Positions 24,075 to 33,240 of a DNA stretch of 64,000 nt are shown piece after piece. Below the pieces are notes generated by a model, which saw only the letters and a program-made list of their open reading frames with translations, searched no databases and was not told where the DNA came from. This DNA is from Armatimonadaceae bacterium (GTDB lineage Bacteria > Armatimonadota > Armatimonadia > Armatimonadales > Armatimonadaceae). The DNA lies in NCBI GenBank assembly GCA_030447685.1, contig JAUJOK010000016.1:1-64000 (forward strand), given 5' to 3'. How positions within the stretch are numbered: the stretch's first letter is position 1; the number at the start of each line of letters is the position of its first letter. A program made the position numbers and the translations under genes.

Positions 24075-24920
24075 CTATGGAAGCGTCACCTTCCAGACGA
24101 TTCCGCCCTCGCGGTCGGACACCAGCACCGTTCGCGCATCCAGGAAAAGCGCCTCGCGGGCTTTGCCCAGTCCGTCGGCCAGAACCGTCGCCTTGCCGTC
24201 CGCATGGAGGCGAGACAGCCGCCCGTTCCCCTCTTCCGTCACATAAAGGTCGCCACGGGGACTGACGGCCAGACCACTCGGACTCTTCAGATCGCCCTTC
24301 CACGTCCGCATCCGGTCGCCGGGAAGCTGACGCAGAATCGCGCCGCTGACCTCGTCGGTGACATACAGGGTTCCGTTCGAGGCGACGGCAATATCGCGCC
24401 AGCCGTATTTCGTTCCGCCAATCGCAGCGGCGGCATACGGGGTGTTTTGCAGCGTCCAGCGTCCCACGTCGTCGCGCACGAAGGGCAGGATCAGGGATTG
24501 GCGGTGGGATACTACCAGAAAACGGTCCTTCTGCCCCGGCACCGGAGCCAGGCCCAGCGGATCGATTACCTCGCCCACCAGCCGCGCCACCGCGTTCGCC
24601 TTGTTCACTTCGGCGACGGAATTGCCTTCCCGCTCCGCCACATACAGCGTGCCCCCGGCGAAAAGCGCCCAGGACGGCGCACGCAGTCCCTCCGCGAACA
24701 CGGTCGATTGCTTGCCGTCGCGCCCGGCGAAGCGGCGCACGCGGCCCGCCCTGTTTTCCACCACATATACGTTGTTCTTATCGTCCACGGCAAGCCCCTG
24801 CGGCGCGGAAAGGCCCTCGGCCCACCGCTCCACCGTCGCCCCACCCCGCCCTTCCGGCGCGGCCAGCAGATGCCCCGGAATCATGAGAACCGCACACATC
24901 AATAAGAGACGTCTAATCAT
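24075..24920 (-). CDS. Exported NHL/SMP-30-like beta-propeller protein
   Basis: 281 residues with an N-terminal signal peptide (IRRLLLMCAVLMIPGHLLAA). The rest is made of repeated units of the type GLAVDDKNNVYVVENRAGRVRRF, GLRAPSWALFAGGTLYVAE and GLAVSPRGDLYVTEEGNGRLSRL, giving about six blades of a beta-propeller like those in NHL-repeat or SMP-30/gluconolactonase proteins. No metal-binding catalytic set is obvious, so a binding role is as likely as an enzymatic one. It converges with the flavoprotein gene and is followed upstream by a prepilin gene 31 bases away. Confidence 0.7.
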   Translation of the reverse strand: MIRRLLLMCAVLMIPGHLLAAPEGRGGATVERWAEGLSAPQGLAVDDKNNVYVVENRAGRVRRFAGRDGKQSTVFAEGLRAPSWALFAGGTLYVAEREGNSVAEVNKANAVARLVGEVIDPLGLAPVPGQKDRFLVVSHRQSLILPFVRDDVGRWTLQNTPYAAAAIGGTKYGWRDIAVASNGTLYVTDEVSGAILRQLPGDRMRTWKGDLKSPSGLAVSPRGDLYVTEEGNGRLSRLHADGKATVLADGLGKAREALFLDARTVLVSDREGGIVWKVTLP

Positions 24921-24951
24921 TGCAGACTTTCTTTCCTTAACCGGCTTCGGC

Positions 24952-25725
24952 TTACCGCTGATTTGGGTCAGCCATACCGTTCCAGAAGCCGTTATCCAGT
25001 TTACCGTCGTTGTTGTGATCGTCCAGTTTGTTCAGTTTCATCGCCTTGCTATGACCGTCCGCGAACACCACCGTTACCATGCCGGTGTGTCGTTCGGCGG
25101 GAACCGAGCGGCAGGCCCACTTGCCGCCGCACTCCGCGCCCGCGCCATAGAAGCCTTGGCCGGGCGCACCGGGCCGGGAACCGCGCGCCGAGGGAAGCGG
25201 GGGGTCTATAGTATAGGTTCCGGCAAGGTTCGCCGGGTTCTTGGACGGGTCATCGGCGGCGACGCCATTGGTGTCGGTGAGGGCGATAGTTTCCGCCGGG
25301 GTGGTGATGGCCGCATCCGGCGCGGTGAACGGGAAGCGGGAGTTGCCCAGATACTGATAGTTGTATCCGTAGCCGCCGTAGAGACGGGTCTGGTCATGCG
25401 CCCACTGCTTGTTCACCAGGTTTTTGGGCACCGACGGGCAGATGAACATCTGCTCGTTCTTCACATAGGGATAGATATAATCGGCCCAGCGCGTGCGCGG
25501 TTGGAAATTCGATGGTGAGGACATGAAGGGATACGCCTCGTAGTCCTGCGCGTACATGGAAACGGCAAGGCCCATCTGCTTCAAGTTGGACAGACAAGAG
25601 GCTTGACGGGCCTTTTCTCTTGCCTGCGCAAAGACCGGAAAAAGTATGGCGGCGAGGATCGCTATTATCGCGATCACAACGAGAAGCTCAATGAGCGTGA
25701 ACGCTCGTCTGGAACGGTGAATCAT
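24952..25725 (-). CDS. DUF1559-type prepilin-like protein 1
   Basis: 257 residues with a type IV pilin-like N-terminus: [27 protein letters not shown] then [20 protein letters not shown]. Prepilin peptidase would cut before FTLIE. The AQAREKAR extension and the later [10 protein letters not shown] and DGHSKAM segments are typical of the large prepilin families of Armatimonadota and Planctomycetota, usually read as pseudopilins or surface filaments. A 92-base block encoding the N-terminal helix is almost identical to that of the gene at 27030-27839. Confidence 0.88.
   Translation of the reverse strand: MIHRSRRAFTLIELLVVIAIIAILAAILFPVFAQAREKARQASCLSNLKQMGLAVSMYAQDYEAYPFMSSPSNFQPRTRWADYIYPYVKNEQMFICPSVPKNLVNKQWAHDQTRLYGGYGYNYQYLGNSRFPFTAPDAAITTPAETIALTDTNGVAADDPSKNPANLAGTYTIDPPLPSARGSRPGAPGQGFYGAGAECGGKWACRSVPAERHTGMVTVVFADGHSKAMKLNKLDDHNNDGKLDNGFWNGMADPNQR
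25610..25701 (-). repeat. 92-base near-identical block shared by two prepilin genes, copy 1
   Basis: Matches 27679-27770 with one visible difference (A or G in the AACGAG/GACGAG segment). It encodes the N-terminal pilin helix and the [12 protein letters not shown] segment. Flanking sequences diverge sharply. Confidence 0.85.
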
Positions 25726-25850
25726 GAAATTCCTCCTGTCACGATCTATCTCGTGGCGTACTATTTGGAAGAGCCAAAAGGCTCACTTGATCGAAATGCG
25801 CGGCAATAGCCACGTATTGCAGCGAGGCAGCGAACTCAAAGCCCACCTGC

Positions 25851-27013
25851 TCATTGAGGGCACTGTTCATCGGATTGCTGATGAGCATACTCCCTTCCTT
25901 TCTCGCGCCGGGACTTCGCCACCCGTCGGCGCACCACCACTTTGCTGCCGACGCGATTCCACCACATCAGGCACCCGGTGACAAACAGCCCCAGCGGCGT
26001 CAGGCCCGCGACGACATGCAGAACGCGCGTGAGAACTCCCCGTAAAGGCCGATATGCAGCGGATAGCGCAGGTTCAACAGGCGTGGCCCCGCCGCCGCGT
26101 GCCTTGCGCTGTCCAACCGCAGAACCCTTCCCCGATAAGGGTCAACAAAGATAAAGCTCATGCCGTTCGGGTGCATTTCGCCGGGCAGCCGCTTGCGAAC
26201 GACGAGGGGAGCATTCGGGGCGGAAGGCAGCGCGATACGCGTGATCTCTCCCGCAGGCAGCGCCTGATTCGCCGTCCGCACCACCACATCCAGCGGCAGC
26301 GGTTCCTCATCGGAAGACGCCGATACTACAGGCGCTTTCGGTCGCGGCGGCGTCCGCGTCAGCCGATGCGCCGCCTCCGTAAACCACTCGCCGAACGCCA
26401 GCGACGTGCCCGTCAAAGCCATCAGTGCGAGCAGACCCGCAACATAAAAGCCGCCGCTGCGGTGCAGATCGAAGTTCACCCGCTTTCCGCTGGCGTCCCA
26501 CTTGACCCGAAGACGCTCCTTCAACTGCCGAACCCGTGACGGCCACCACAGAACGATACCGGACAGGCTCAGAAAAAGCAGCCCCAGTCCGCCGTATCCG
26601 ATAATCCGTTCGCCGGTCTCGCCGCTGAGCAGTTTCGTATGCAGCGCGCTCAGCCATCCGGTCGGCGTCCGCTCCGCGTTCAGCGCACCCAGAATCCGGC
26701 CTGTGCCGGGATGGACATAGACCCGCAACGCTCCCCCGTTCAGCCACAGTTCGTGCGTTTCCTCCGCCGAACGCGCCACGAAAACGTAGTTGATCGCGCG
26801 GCCCGAATCGGCTTTGCGAACCGTCTCCAGAACTGCCTGCAAAGGCACCGATTGGCCGCCCTGCTCCGGCGCAGCGCGGAGCAGGTGCGGGTACAGCACC
26901 CGGTCAATCTCGTGGCGGAAGACCAGCAGACTGCCGGTCAATCCCATGACCGCGATCAACAGCCCCAGGGACAGACCGACAACAAGGTGCAGATTGAAGA
27001 GCAGTCTCCGCAT
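25851..27013 (-). pseudogene. PepSY-associated membrane protein, frameshifted near the C-terminus
   Basis: The frame from 27013 encodes MRRLLFNLHLVVGLSLGLLIAVMGLTGSLLVFRHEID, a PepSY_TM start, then further helices (IGYGGLGLLFLSLSGIVLWW, HRSGGFYVAGLLALMALTGTS) and LRYPLHIGLYG. After that it runs out of frame to a stop at 26000. Adding one base to the four-C run at 26038-26041 restores GVLTRVLHVVAGLTPLGLF then VTGCLMWWNR, the expected last helix, ending at 25851-25853. Such proteins are linked to iron-siderophore uptake or reduction in the cytoplasmic membrane; no TonB receptor is nearby. The defect is most likely a homopolymer miscall. Confidence 0.8.
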
Positions 27014-27029
27014 AGACGTTCGCGGCCAG

Positions 27030-27839
27030 CTATCGGGACAGCGCCTCGGTCTTATCTAGAATCATCCTGCCGTTGGACGAAAGTTCGCTGTTGTCGCGAT
27101 ACCACAGGTTCACCGTCTGGTACGTCTGCCGGGGCCGCAGCGCCTTGACGTGACCGTCCACGAACAGATAATTGGACATTCCGCTATGCCCGGTATAAAG
27201 CGTTCCCTCGTAGTAGGGCACGGGCGGCTTGCCGGGTTCCGTGTGCGTCGCGCCGGTGTAATCCACAAGAAAACTGACATAGGGCAGCTTTTGAATCTCG
27301 ACAACCGCGATCATCTGCGAGGGTGCGGACACGGAGGCAAGCGCCACGGGCGTTTCGCTGGTATTGTTGAACATTCCGTTGCGTGTCGCCGGGAAGTTGC
27401 CGGGCGAGCCGTTCCGACCATAGTTGAAGTTGCAGGCATACGAGATGCCGAACTCCGGATCGTAGGTCGGGGTGCTCTTGCCCGGGTTGGAGGGGCAGGT
27501 AAGCAGTTTCCGGTTCTTCACATAGGGCTGAATCACCGTGCGCCAGCTATTGTCGTCCCAGTTGGGCACGGTACGCGGCTCAAAGGCCCGGTTCGGATAG
27601 GCTTCGTCGTAATCCTGCACATACATGGTCAGCGCGAGACCGATCTGCTTCAAATTACTGATGCACGAAGTCTGCCGCGCCTTTTCTCTTGCCTGCGCAA
27701 AGACCGGAAAAAGTATGGCGGCGAGGATCGCTATTATCGCGATCACGACGAGAAGCTCAATGAGCGTGAATGCAGTCACGGCTCCGCCGTGACTTGCGCG
27801 CCGGAAGCTGGCGGGATGGCTGCGGGAGGGATAACGCAC
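27030..27839 (-). CDS. DUF1559-type prepilin-like protein 2
   Basis: 269 residues. A 23-residue basic leader precedes [21 protein letters not shown] and [24 protein letters not shown], the class III-like signal of type IV pilins with the Armatimonadota/Planctomycetota extension. Later blocks are [33 protein letters not shown] and a Trp near the end, typical for the family. It lies 16 bases upstream of the PepSY gene on the same strand. Upstream at 27895-27909 is a perfect 15-base palindrome that may be its operator. Confidence 0.88.
   Translation of the reverse strand: MRYPSRSHPASFRRASHGGAVTAFTLIELLVVIAIIAILAAILFPVFAQAREKARQTSCISNLKQIGLALTMYVQDYDEAYPNRAFEPRTVPNWDDNSWRTVIQPYVKNRKLLTCPSNPGKSTPTYDPEFGISYACNFNYGRNGSPGNFPATRNGMFNNTSETPVALASVSAPSQMIAVVEIQKLPYVSFLVDYTGATHTEPGKPPVPYYEGTLYTGHSGMSNYLFVDGHVKALRPRQTYQTVNLWYRDNSELSSNGRMILDKTEALSR
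27679..27770 (-). repeat. 92-base near-identical block shared by two prepilin genes, copy 2
   Basis: Partner of 25610-25701, about 2 kb away in the same orientation. Recent gene duplication followed by divergence of the remainder, or gene conversion of the 5' end, would explain it. Confidence 0.85.
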
Positions 27840-27894
27840 CGAAGGACTCCTGACCGCGTCGGCGACTCTTCCTATCGCCGACAGATTTTATCTC

Positions 27895-27909
27895 CGACAA
27901 ATATTGTCG
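27895..27909. promoter_or_regulatory. Palindrome upstream of prepilin gene 2
   Basis: CGACAA-ATA-TTGTCG is a perfect 15-base palindrome, 56 bases upstream of the prepilin start. A related CGCCGACAG lies just beside it. The form suggests a repressor or activator site; the regulator is unknown. Confidence 0.35.
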
Positions 27910-27971
27910 CCATTAGGGTAGCACACATCGGCGCGGGTAGTCAACCATCTGGAGCAGCAGGAGTGAAAAAA

Positions 27972-28719
27972 TTACGGGGCAGGAACGGCGGCCCCAGCAA
28001 GGCGGGCGGCAGGCGGTTCCTCACGTAGGGCGGAGGGGTGCTCGATGGCTGATACCGCGCCGTCACGCAGCAGAACCACCTCATCGGCGTCGGAAAGCAT
28101 CTCCGGGTCGTGGGTGACGACCACCACCGTGCCGCGCGTCCGGTAGCTTGCCAGCGTATCCACCACGCGGTGGCCGTTGGCGTGGTCGAGCGCGGCGGTC
28201 GGCTCGTCGGCAAAGATCACCTCCGGGTCGTTCATCATCGCGCGGGCGACGGAAACGCGCTGCTTTTCCCCGCCGGAAAGCTGCGAGGGCAGCTTGTTTT
28301 CCAGCCCGTCCATACCCAGGTCATGGAGAAACTGCCGCGCCTTTTCCCGCGCCGGGCGATCTGCGCGGCGCGGCAAGGACGATATTTTCCAGCGTGGACA
28401 GGTAGGGCATCAGGAACGGCTGCTGAAACACGAACCCGAACTTTTCGCGGCGCAGCCGCGTCACCGCCGCCTCGGAGTTGTCTTTGTAGATGAACTCTCC
28501 GAAGCGCGCGAAGCCGTCCGTGGGCCGCTTCAGGCCGGAAAGCACGTACAGCAGCGACGACTTGCCCGACCCCGACGGCCCCATGATGCCGTAAAAGCGT
28601 CCCGGCGCGAGCGTTACGGTAACGTTACGCAGCGCGTACGTCGTTCGCTCCCCGTCCGTATACGCCAGCGACGCCCCTTCGCAGGCCAGTTGTCCGCGCA
28701 CGCCGTTATCGCCTTTCAA
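27972..28719 (-). pseudogene. ABC transporter ATPase (LolD/MacB type), frameshifted
   Basis: The 5' part from 28719 encodes Walker A (YGIMGPSGSGKSSLLYVLSG) and the Q-loop (FGFVFQQPFLMPYLSTLENI). The frame is then lost, while a second frame ending at 27972 supplies ARQFLHDLGMDGLENKLPS, the signature LSGGEKQRVSVARAMM, Walker B PEVIFADEPTAALD and the H-loop VVVVTHDPEML. The junction is a single-base shift in the GC-rich stretch around 28360-28380. Together they make a normal ATPase of about 248 residues. It overlaps the permease gene by 14 bases. The pair would act in lipoprotein or substrate extrusion across the envelope rather than import. Confidence 0.85.
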
Positions 28720-29866
28720 TGATCGTCACCGGGTCCAGCCGCATCAGCCGCAGCGCCACCGTCGCCACGGCAAAGAAAGTAATGGAAAAGGGAATCGGGA
28801 TCGTGTATTTGTAGGCGAACCAGTCCTGCGGGTTGATCAGCAGGCCGCGCGGCTCGAACACGGACTCCTTGAAGTAGGTCAGGAAAAGGAACGTCACCAC
28901 CGCCCCCAGCAGCCATCCCACCGCCGTCAGCAGCACCGTCTCCCCCACCACGCGCCCGATCAGTCGCGCCCGCTGGTAGCCGATAGCGGCCAGCACCGCG
29001 AACTCCGCCACCCGCTGCGTGAAGTAGATGTTGGACAGCATGCCGCTCATCAGCGCGATCACGAAGATGACCGTGCCGTTGACCACGGCCATAATCAAAT
29101 ACATGGAGGAAAGACTGTCGCGCAGTTCGCGCACCAGGTTCTGGAAGCTGAGAAGCTGCACCTTTGCCGGGTTCAGCCGTCCCTTCCCCTTCTGCCCCGA
29201 CGGCATCAGGTACTGGTTCAGCGCCATCAGGTCGCCCGGTTTCTTGGTCGTATAGACGATGGCGCGGGGCGCGGTCAGAAAGGTCGTGTCACTAAACGCC
29301 TTGCTGGTGAAGCCGATCCAGGTCGGCCCACTCAGGATTCCGACCAATTTCACCGGCACCGGCGACCCGCTGACCCCGCCCTCGTCCGTCGGCCCGGCGA
29401 TAATGTCGCCGACTTTGACCTTTTTGTTGCGCGCCAGCGGCTCGGAAAGCACCGCTTCCGGCATTCCCTCGGCGGGCATGCGCCCCTGTATCAGGCGCGT
29501 CCCGATGCGTTTCGCCAGATAGTCCCGGTTTTCCGGCGTCACCCCCAGCACTACAAACGGAAAGCGTCCCATCACCGTCTTGATATTGGTAAAAAAGACG
29601 CTCGACTCCATCAGCCGGTCGGTGCGCGGGTCCCGGCGGATAATCTTGACCTGATCCTGCGGCACGCGCTGAGTCACGCGCTGCGGAATGACATAGGTAA
29701 AGTGGCGTGTATAGCCGTAGATAGTCAGTATCGTCAGGTCGATGGAGTTGACCATCGTCGCGATAGCGGCGATAAGAAACACCGACAGCACGATGACGAA
29801 CCCCATCGGCAGCACTTTACCGGGATTGCGGCGGAAATAGGTTGGCGCGGATAGCGGATGGCCCAA
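28706..29866 (-). CDS. FtsX/MacB-like ABC transporter permease
   Basis: 386 residues with one N-terminal helix (FVIVLSVFLIAAIATMV), a large extracytoplasmic domain (about residues 45-240, with RDPRTDRLMESSVFF and GVTPENRDYLAKRIG), and three C-terminal helices (LIMAVVNGTVIFVIALMSG; VVGETVLLTAVGWLLGAVVTFLF; IPFSITFFAVATVALRL). This is the four-helix type VII ABC (MacB/DevC/LolC) layout. The C-terminal end overlaps the ATPase gene start. No membrane fusion protein is adjacent. Confidence 0.85.
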   Translation of the reverse strand: MGHPLSAPTYFRRNPGKVLPMGFVIVLSVFLIAAIATMVNSIDLTILTIYGYTRHFTYVIPQRVTQRVPQDQVKIIRRDPRTDRLMESSVFFTNIKTVMGRFPFVVLGVTPENRDYLAKRIGTRLIQGRMPAEGMPEAVLSEPLARNKKVKVGDIIAGPTDEGGVSGSPVPVKLVGILSGPTWIGFTSKAFSDTTFLTAPRAIVYTTKKPGDLMALNQYLMPSGQKGKGRLNPAKVQLLSFQNLVRELRDSLSSMYLIMAVVNGTVIFVIALMSGMLSNIYFTQRVAEFAVLAAIGYQRARLIGRVVGETVLLTAVGWLLGAVVTFLFLTYFKESVFEPRGLLINPQDWFAYKYTIPIPFSITFFAVATVALRLMRLDPVTIIERR

Positions 29867-29951
29867 AGTCTTCTTTTGTCTTTCGATGGGGCGGGCTATT
29901 TGCTGCCCTCCCTTTATCCGAACGTTCTCCGGCGCTTTGAAGTTCCCGGCT

Positions 29952-30121
29952 CCCTCCTAACCCCCCGGCCCCCTTCCCTCCGAGGGAAGGGGGAGCCAGC
30001 TACCAAATGCTCTTCTGCTTCGCACGACGGTTCTGTCCAAGACGGAGGGCAGGAGCGAAGCCATTGACGCAATTGCCCATAGCTCCCCTTTTCCTTTAGG
30101 AGAGGGGGCAGGGGGGAGAGG
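29952..30121. repeat. Degenerate inverted repeat of C/G-rich hairpin units
   Basis: The left arm begins CCCTCCTAACCCCCCGG and includes CCCCCTTCCCTC-CG-AGGGAAGGGGG. The right arm (about 30082-30121) is an imperfect reverse complement (GCTCCCCTTTTCC...AGGGGGGAGAGG). It resembles the repeat at 14427-14643 and likewise lies downstream of a coding region; the last codons of dusB are inside its right arm. Confidence 0.65.
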
Positions 30122-31094
30122 TCGTCAAAAGAGGATAGCCCACCCCGTCCAGAATGCTCTCGATGTCCGCCAGCGTATTCGCCTTCGTCAGCGCCTCACG
30201 GATACGCGGCGCACCAGGCACACCCTTGAAGTAGTGGCCGAGCAGCCCGCGCAGTTCACGGACGCCGATATGCTCCCCCATCTGCGCCACCTGCAGCCGC
30301 GCATGCTCGCGCGCCACGGCCACCCGCTCCTCCACGGTCGGCTCCGGGGAATCGACACCCGTTTCCAGATACAGCGCGATACGCTGAAGCAGCCACGGAT
30401 TGCCCATTGCGGCGCGGCCCACCATCACGGCGTCACAGCCGGTTTCATCCAGCATCCGCCGGGCGTCCTGCGGCGTCTCAATGTCACCGTTGCCGATAAC
30501 CGGGATTTTTGATACTGCCGCCTTCACCTCGCCGATAATGCTCCAGTCCGCCGTGCCGGTGAAGCCCTGCGACGCGAACCGCGCATGCACCGTCACCGCC
30601 TTGACCCCGGCCTCTTCCGCCGCCTTCGCGAAGCGTATTGCGGTCACATCGCCCTGGCTCCAGCCCGTCCGCACCTTGACGGTCACGGGAACCTCCGGCA
30701 CCGCTTCGACCACCGCCCGCACCACTTTTTCCGCCTGGCATAAATCTTTCAGCAGGGCCGCGCCCGCGCCGGTCTTGGCGACTTTAGGCACCCAGCAGCC
30801 CATGTTGATGTCCACGCCGTCACAGCCCTGCTCCACCACCACGCGCGCCGCCTCGGCCATCGTCGCCGGGTCGCCGCCGAACAACTGGCAGAAAGCCGGG
30901 CGCTCCTCGTCCGTCCAGTCGAACATGCCGAACGTCTTCTGGTTCTTGTAGTGGATTGCGTGCGACGAGATCAACTCGGTGACGACAAGGCCCGCCCCGT
31001 GCCGCTTGCAGATAACGCGGAACGGGTGCGCGGTAATGCCCGCCATCGGCGCAAGGATGACGTTGGGCCAAATATCAATGTTTCCGATTCGCAT
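30096..31094 (-). CDS. dusB: tRNA-dihydrouridine synthase
   Basis: FMN enzyme that reduces specific uridines in the tRNA D-loop. The 332-residue protein shows VILAPMAGITAHPFR at the start, FCQLFGGDP, DINMGCWVPKVAKTGAGAALL with the catalytic Cys, TVKVRTGW, VHARFASQGFTGTADW and VIGNGDIETPQDA with MVGRAAMGNPW for FMN phosphate binding. The C-terminal helical domain is present (LRGLLGHYFKGVPG). The Trp after the catalytic Cys, where Pro is common, is unusual. The C-terminal residues (LTTSPPCPLS) are encoded by the intergenic repeat. Confidence 0.9.
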   Translation of the reverse strand: MRIGNIDIWPNVILAPMAGITAHPFRVICKRHGAGLVVTELISSHAIHYKNQKTFGMFDWTDEERPAFCQLFGGDPATMAEAARVVVEQGCDGVDINMGCWVPKVAKTGAGAALLKDLCQAEKVVRAVVEAVPEVPVTVKVRTGWSQGDVTAIRFAKAAEEAGVKAVTVHARFASQGFTGTADWSIIGEVKAAVSKIPVIGNGDIETPQDARRMLDETGCDAVMVGRAAMGNPWLLQRIALYLETGVDSPEPTVEERVAVAREHARLQVAQMGEHIGVRELRGLLGHYFKGVPGAPRIREALTKANTLADIESILDGVGYPLLTTSPPCPLS

Positions 31095-31278
31095 AAATAT
31101 TCTCGAAAAAGCAAACCATTAGTGGGAGAGCGTCCGGGCAAGTGGCAGTAGGCGGAGGGTGCCGGGGCGAATTATTTAGACCGCCTCGCTTTGTACTTCC
31201 GGTTGCGCAGCATCTCGTCTATTGACGCCTCTTAATCCGTCTTTTGATGCACGTTGTTGGCCGGAATATGAACGTAAT

Positions 31279-31650
31279 TTACCACGCAACAATCTGAGAT
31301 TTCAGTTCCGATGGCATGACCAGTAGCACAGAACACGTTATAGCCATAACCTCCGTGTAACCACAGCAGCCAACATCCTTCCCATTTAACATTGTTGGAT
31401 GAGTTATCAAATCTTCCGAGTTAAACACGAATTCTTGAAGTCGAGCAAACGCTTCATATTCTTCAGTCGCCATCCACATTTTGCCCGCCGATAGCACTTC
31501 ATCACTCAAAGCGTAAAATCCGGGAGGCACTAACGATGGAGGATTATAACAATCTTCACCTAGCGTATCCTGAAGTAGATTTAGTTCATCCAAATGGCGC
31601 AAAGGTTTTGAAATGACAGCTTGGCATCGAGCGCACAGGAAGGTAGTCAT
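31279..31650 (-). CDS. Small Cys-containing protein, unknown function
   Basis: About 123 residues from ATG 31650; an ATG at 31665 adds five. It starts TTFLCARCQAVIS, a CxxC pair like half of a zinc ribbon, and later has a CCGY motif. Base composition is noticeably more AT-rich than the neighbours, hinting at recent acquisition. It is flanked by about 180 and 90 bases of non-coding sequence and is not tied into an operon. A role as an immunity-type or regulatory protein is possible, but nothing in the sequence proves it. Confidence 0.5.
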   Translation of the reverse strand: MTTFLCARCQAVISKPLRHLDELNLLQDTLGEDCYNPPSLVPPGFYALSDEVLSAGKMWMATEEYEAFARLQEFVFNSEDLITHPTMLNGKDVGCCGYTEVMAITCSVLLVMPSELKSQIVAW

Positions 31651-31743
31651 ATCAATCATCCTCATGCGAATCGTAACAATCTCTCAAGCCTTGCGCGGGC
31701 TGACTTAATATTATATCGTATCGGAAAGGTGATATGGCCAGGT

Positions 31744-32521
31744 TTAGGAGCGCACACGCTCATAGATGAGGCGCAGGCCGGTGAGGGTGAGGGTGGGGTC
31801 GAGGATTTCGATGGTGGCGGCGTGGGGGGCGATAAGGGGAGAGATGCCGCCGGTGGCGATGATGCGCGTCCCCGGTCCCAGTTCGCGGACGAAGCGGGTG
31901 ACCATGCCGTCGGTCTGCGCGGCGAAACCGAGCAGGATGCCGGAGCGCAGGGCGTCGGCGGTGTTCGCGCCGATAGCGGCGGGCGGCGCTTTCAGTTCCA
32001 CACGGCTGAGCAGCGCGGCGTGGGAAAACAGGGCGTCCAGCGAGATGCCGATGCCGGGCATGAGCGCGCCGCCCAGGTACGCGCCGTCGGCGGAAACGGC
32101 GTCGAGCGTGGTGGCGGTGCCGTAGTCCACGACGACACAGGGGACGTTCTGCGGCGCGCCGTAAAGCGCGCGGGCGGCGAAGGCGTTGACCAGGCGATCC
32201 GCGCCGACGGCGGCGGGCGGGTCGTAACGGATGGGCATTCCCAGGTCTAACTCCGACGTGACGATAACCGGCTCGACGTTCAGGTGGCGGCGGGCCAGGT
32301 CGCGGAGCGAATCGCCGACCGGGGGAACGACATAGGCCATCGCGACGCCGGTGACGTCGGCAAGCGATAGGTTTTTGCCGATGAGAAGAGACGAGAAGCG
32401 CGGCGTATTCGTCGGCGGTGCGGGCGCGCTCGGAGCGCAGGCGGAAGTCGGCGACAAGGCTGGGGCCGTCGAACAGGCCGAGCGTGGTGTTGGTATTGCC
32501 GATGTCTATGGTCAGAAGCAT
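31744..32521 (-). pseudogene. coaX: Type III pantothenate kinase, frameshifted
   Basis: First step of coenzyme A synthesis. The frame from 32521 opens with LLTIDIGNTNTTLGLFDG, the phosphate-binding motif, and continues to EYAALLVSS. It then changes frame near 32380-32395, where the second frame supplies LIGKNLSLADVTGVAMAYVV, VGADRLVNAFAA, VVVDYGTATTLDAVSADG and GGALMPGIGISLDALF to the stop at 31744. Joined, the protein is about 258 residues, the normal CoaX length, and all active-site motifs are present. A one-base error is the simplest reading, since coaX is normally essential when no other pantothenate kinase exists. Confidence 0.88.
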
Positions 32522-32529
32522 AAACGGTT

Positions 32530-32596
32530 CAGCCCTACGCTTTCGGCTCCGTCGCGGGAAAATCCTGCGTCACTGTGAGCCGAAAGCGTAGGGCTG
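32530..32596. repeat. Perfect 19-bp inverted repeat with 29-base loop
   Basis: CAGCCCTACGCTTTCGGCT (32530-32548) is exactly complementary to 32578-32596. It lies between the coaX start and the CAP-protein gene end, both on the minus strand. It may be a transcription attenuator or a mobile hairpin repeat; no T run follows directly. Confidence 0.75.
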
Positions 32597-32625
32597 AGGG
32601 GAAGAAAGATCGCTTTTATGAAAAG

Positions 32626-33159
32626 TTAATCGCGCCGCTTCAGGAAAACCTGCGTCACCCAGTACTCACCCTTTCCGTTGGTGTAGGTGCCGATGCCGAC
32701 TGCCTCGTAGCGGCTGTCCAGGATGTTCTCGCGGTGGTGCTCGGAGTTCATAAACGCCCGGTGGCCGCGCTCGACACCCGTCGCCGAGCAGTAAAAGATG
32801 TTCTCGCCGACCACCAACTGCTGCGGACGCCTGTTGTTGCCCATCTCGCGGCAGGTGCTCAGATACCGCTGCATCGGCGAGCGGCGTCCCGGTGTCGGCG
32901 ACTCATGGGCGAAGTAGTTCTTCTGGCCCATTTCGCGGGAGTGGGCGCGGGCCGTCGCCACCAGCGTCGGGTCCAGCTTCAGTTCGGGCAGGCCCTGCGC
33001 CACACGCTCTTTGTTGGCGAGCATCATGAAGCGCTGTTCATCGAAGGCCATCGCCGTCGCCACGGCGGCGACGGGCGCGGCGGAAATGGTTTCGGTGCCA
33101 GCGGGAACGTTCCAGAAAAAGGGCGCGAGCGCCGCTGCGGCAAAAAGCGAGAGTGACAT
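32626..33159 (-). CDS. Exported CAP/SCP-domain protein (YkwD-like)
   Basis: 177 residues. A weak signal sequence (SLSLFAAAALAPFFWNVPA) leads into a CAP domain: FDEQRFMMLANKERVAQGLPELKLDPTLVATARAHSREM, NYFAHESP, GENIFYCSATG and HRENILDSRYEAVGIG, then YWVTQVF. The His and Glu residues of the CAP cavity (HSREM, HESP, GENI, HREN) are all present. Bacterial members are extracellular and often associated with the cell wall or spores; their biochemical role is uncertain. It may be co-transcribed with coaX or glmM, which lie on the same strand. Confidence 0.85.
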   Translation of the reverse strand: MSLSLFAAAALAPFFWNVPAGTETISAAPVAAVATAMAFDEQRFMMLANKERVAQGLPELKLDPTLVATARAHSREMGQKNYFAHESPTPGRRSPMQRYLSTCREMGNNRRPQQLVVGENIFYCSATGVERGHRAFMNSEHHRENILDSRYEAVGIGTYTNGKGEYWVTQVFLKRRD

Positions 33160-33240
33160 TTCGATGCGATCTTTCTAACCGTTTGTTGCGGGACGGCTTT
33201 CGCCGCGCCCGCTATTTAGGTCGGAAAGAACGCCGGAGGT

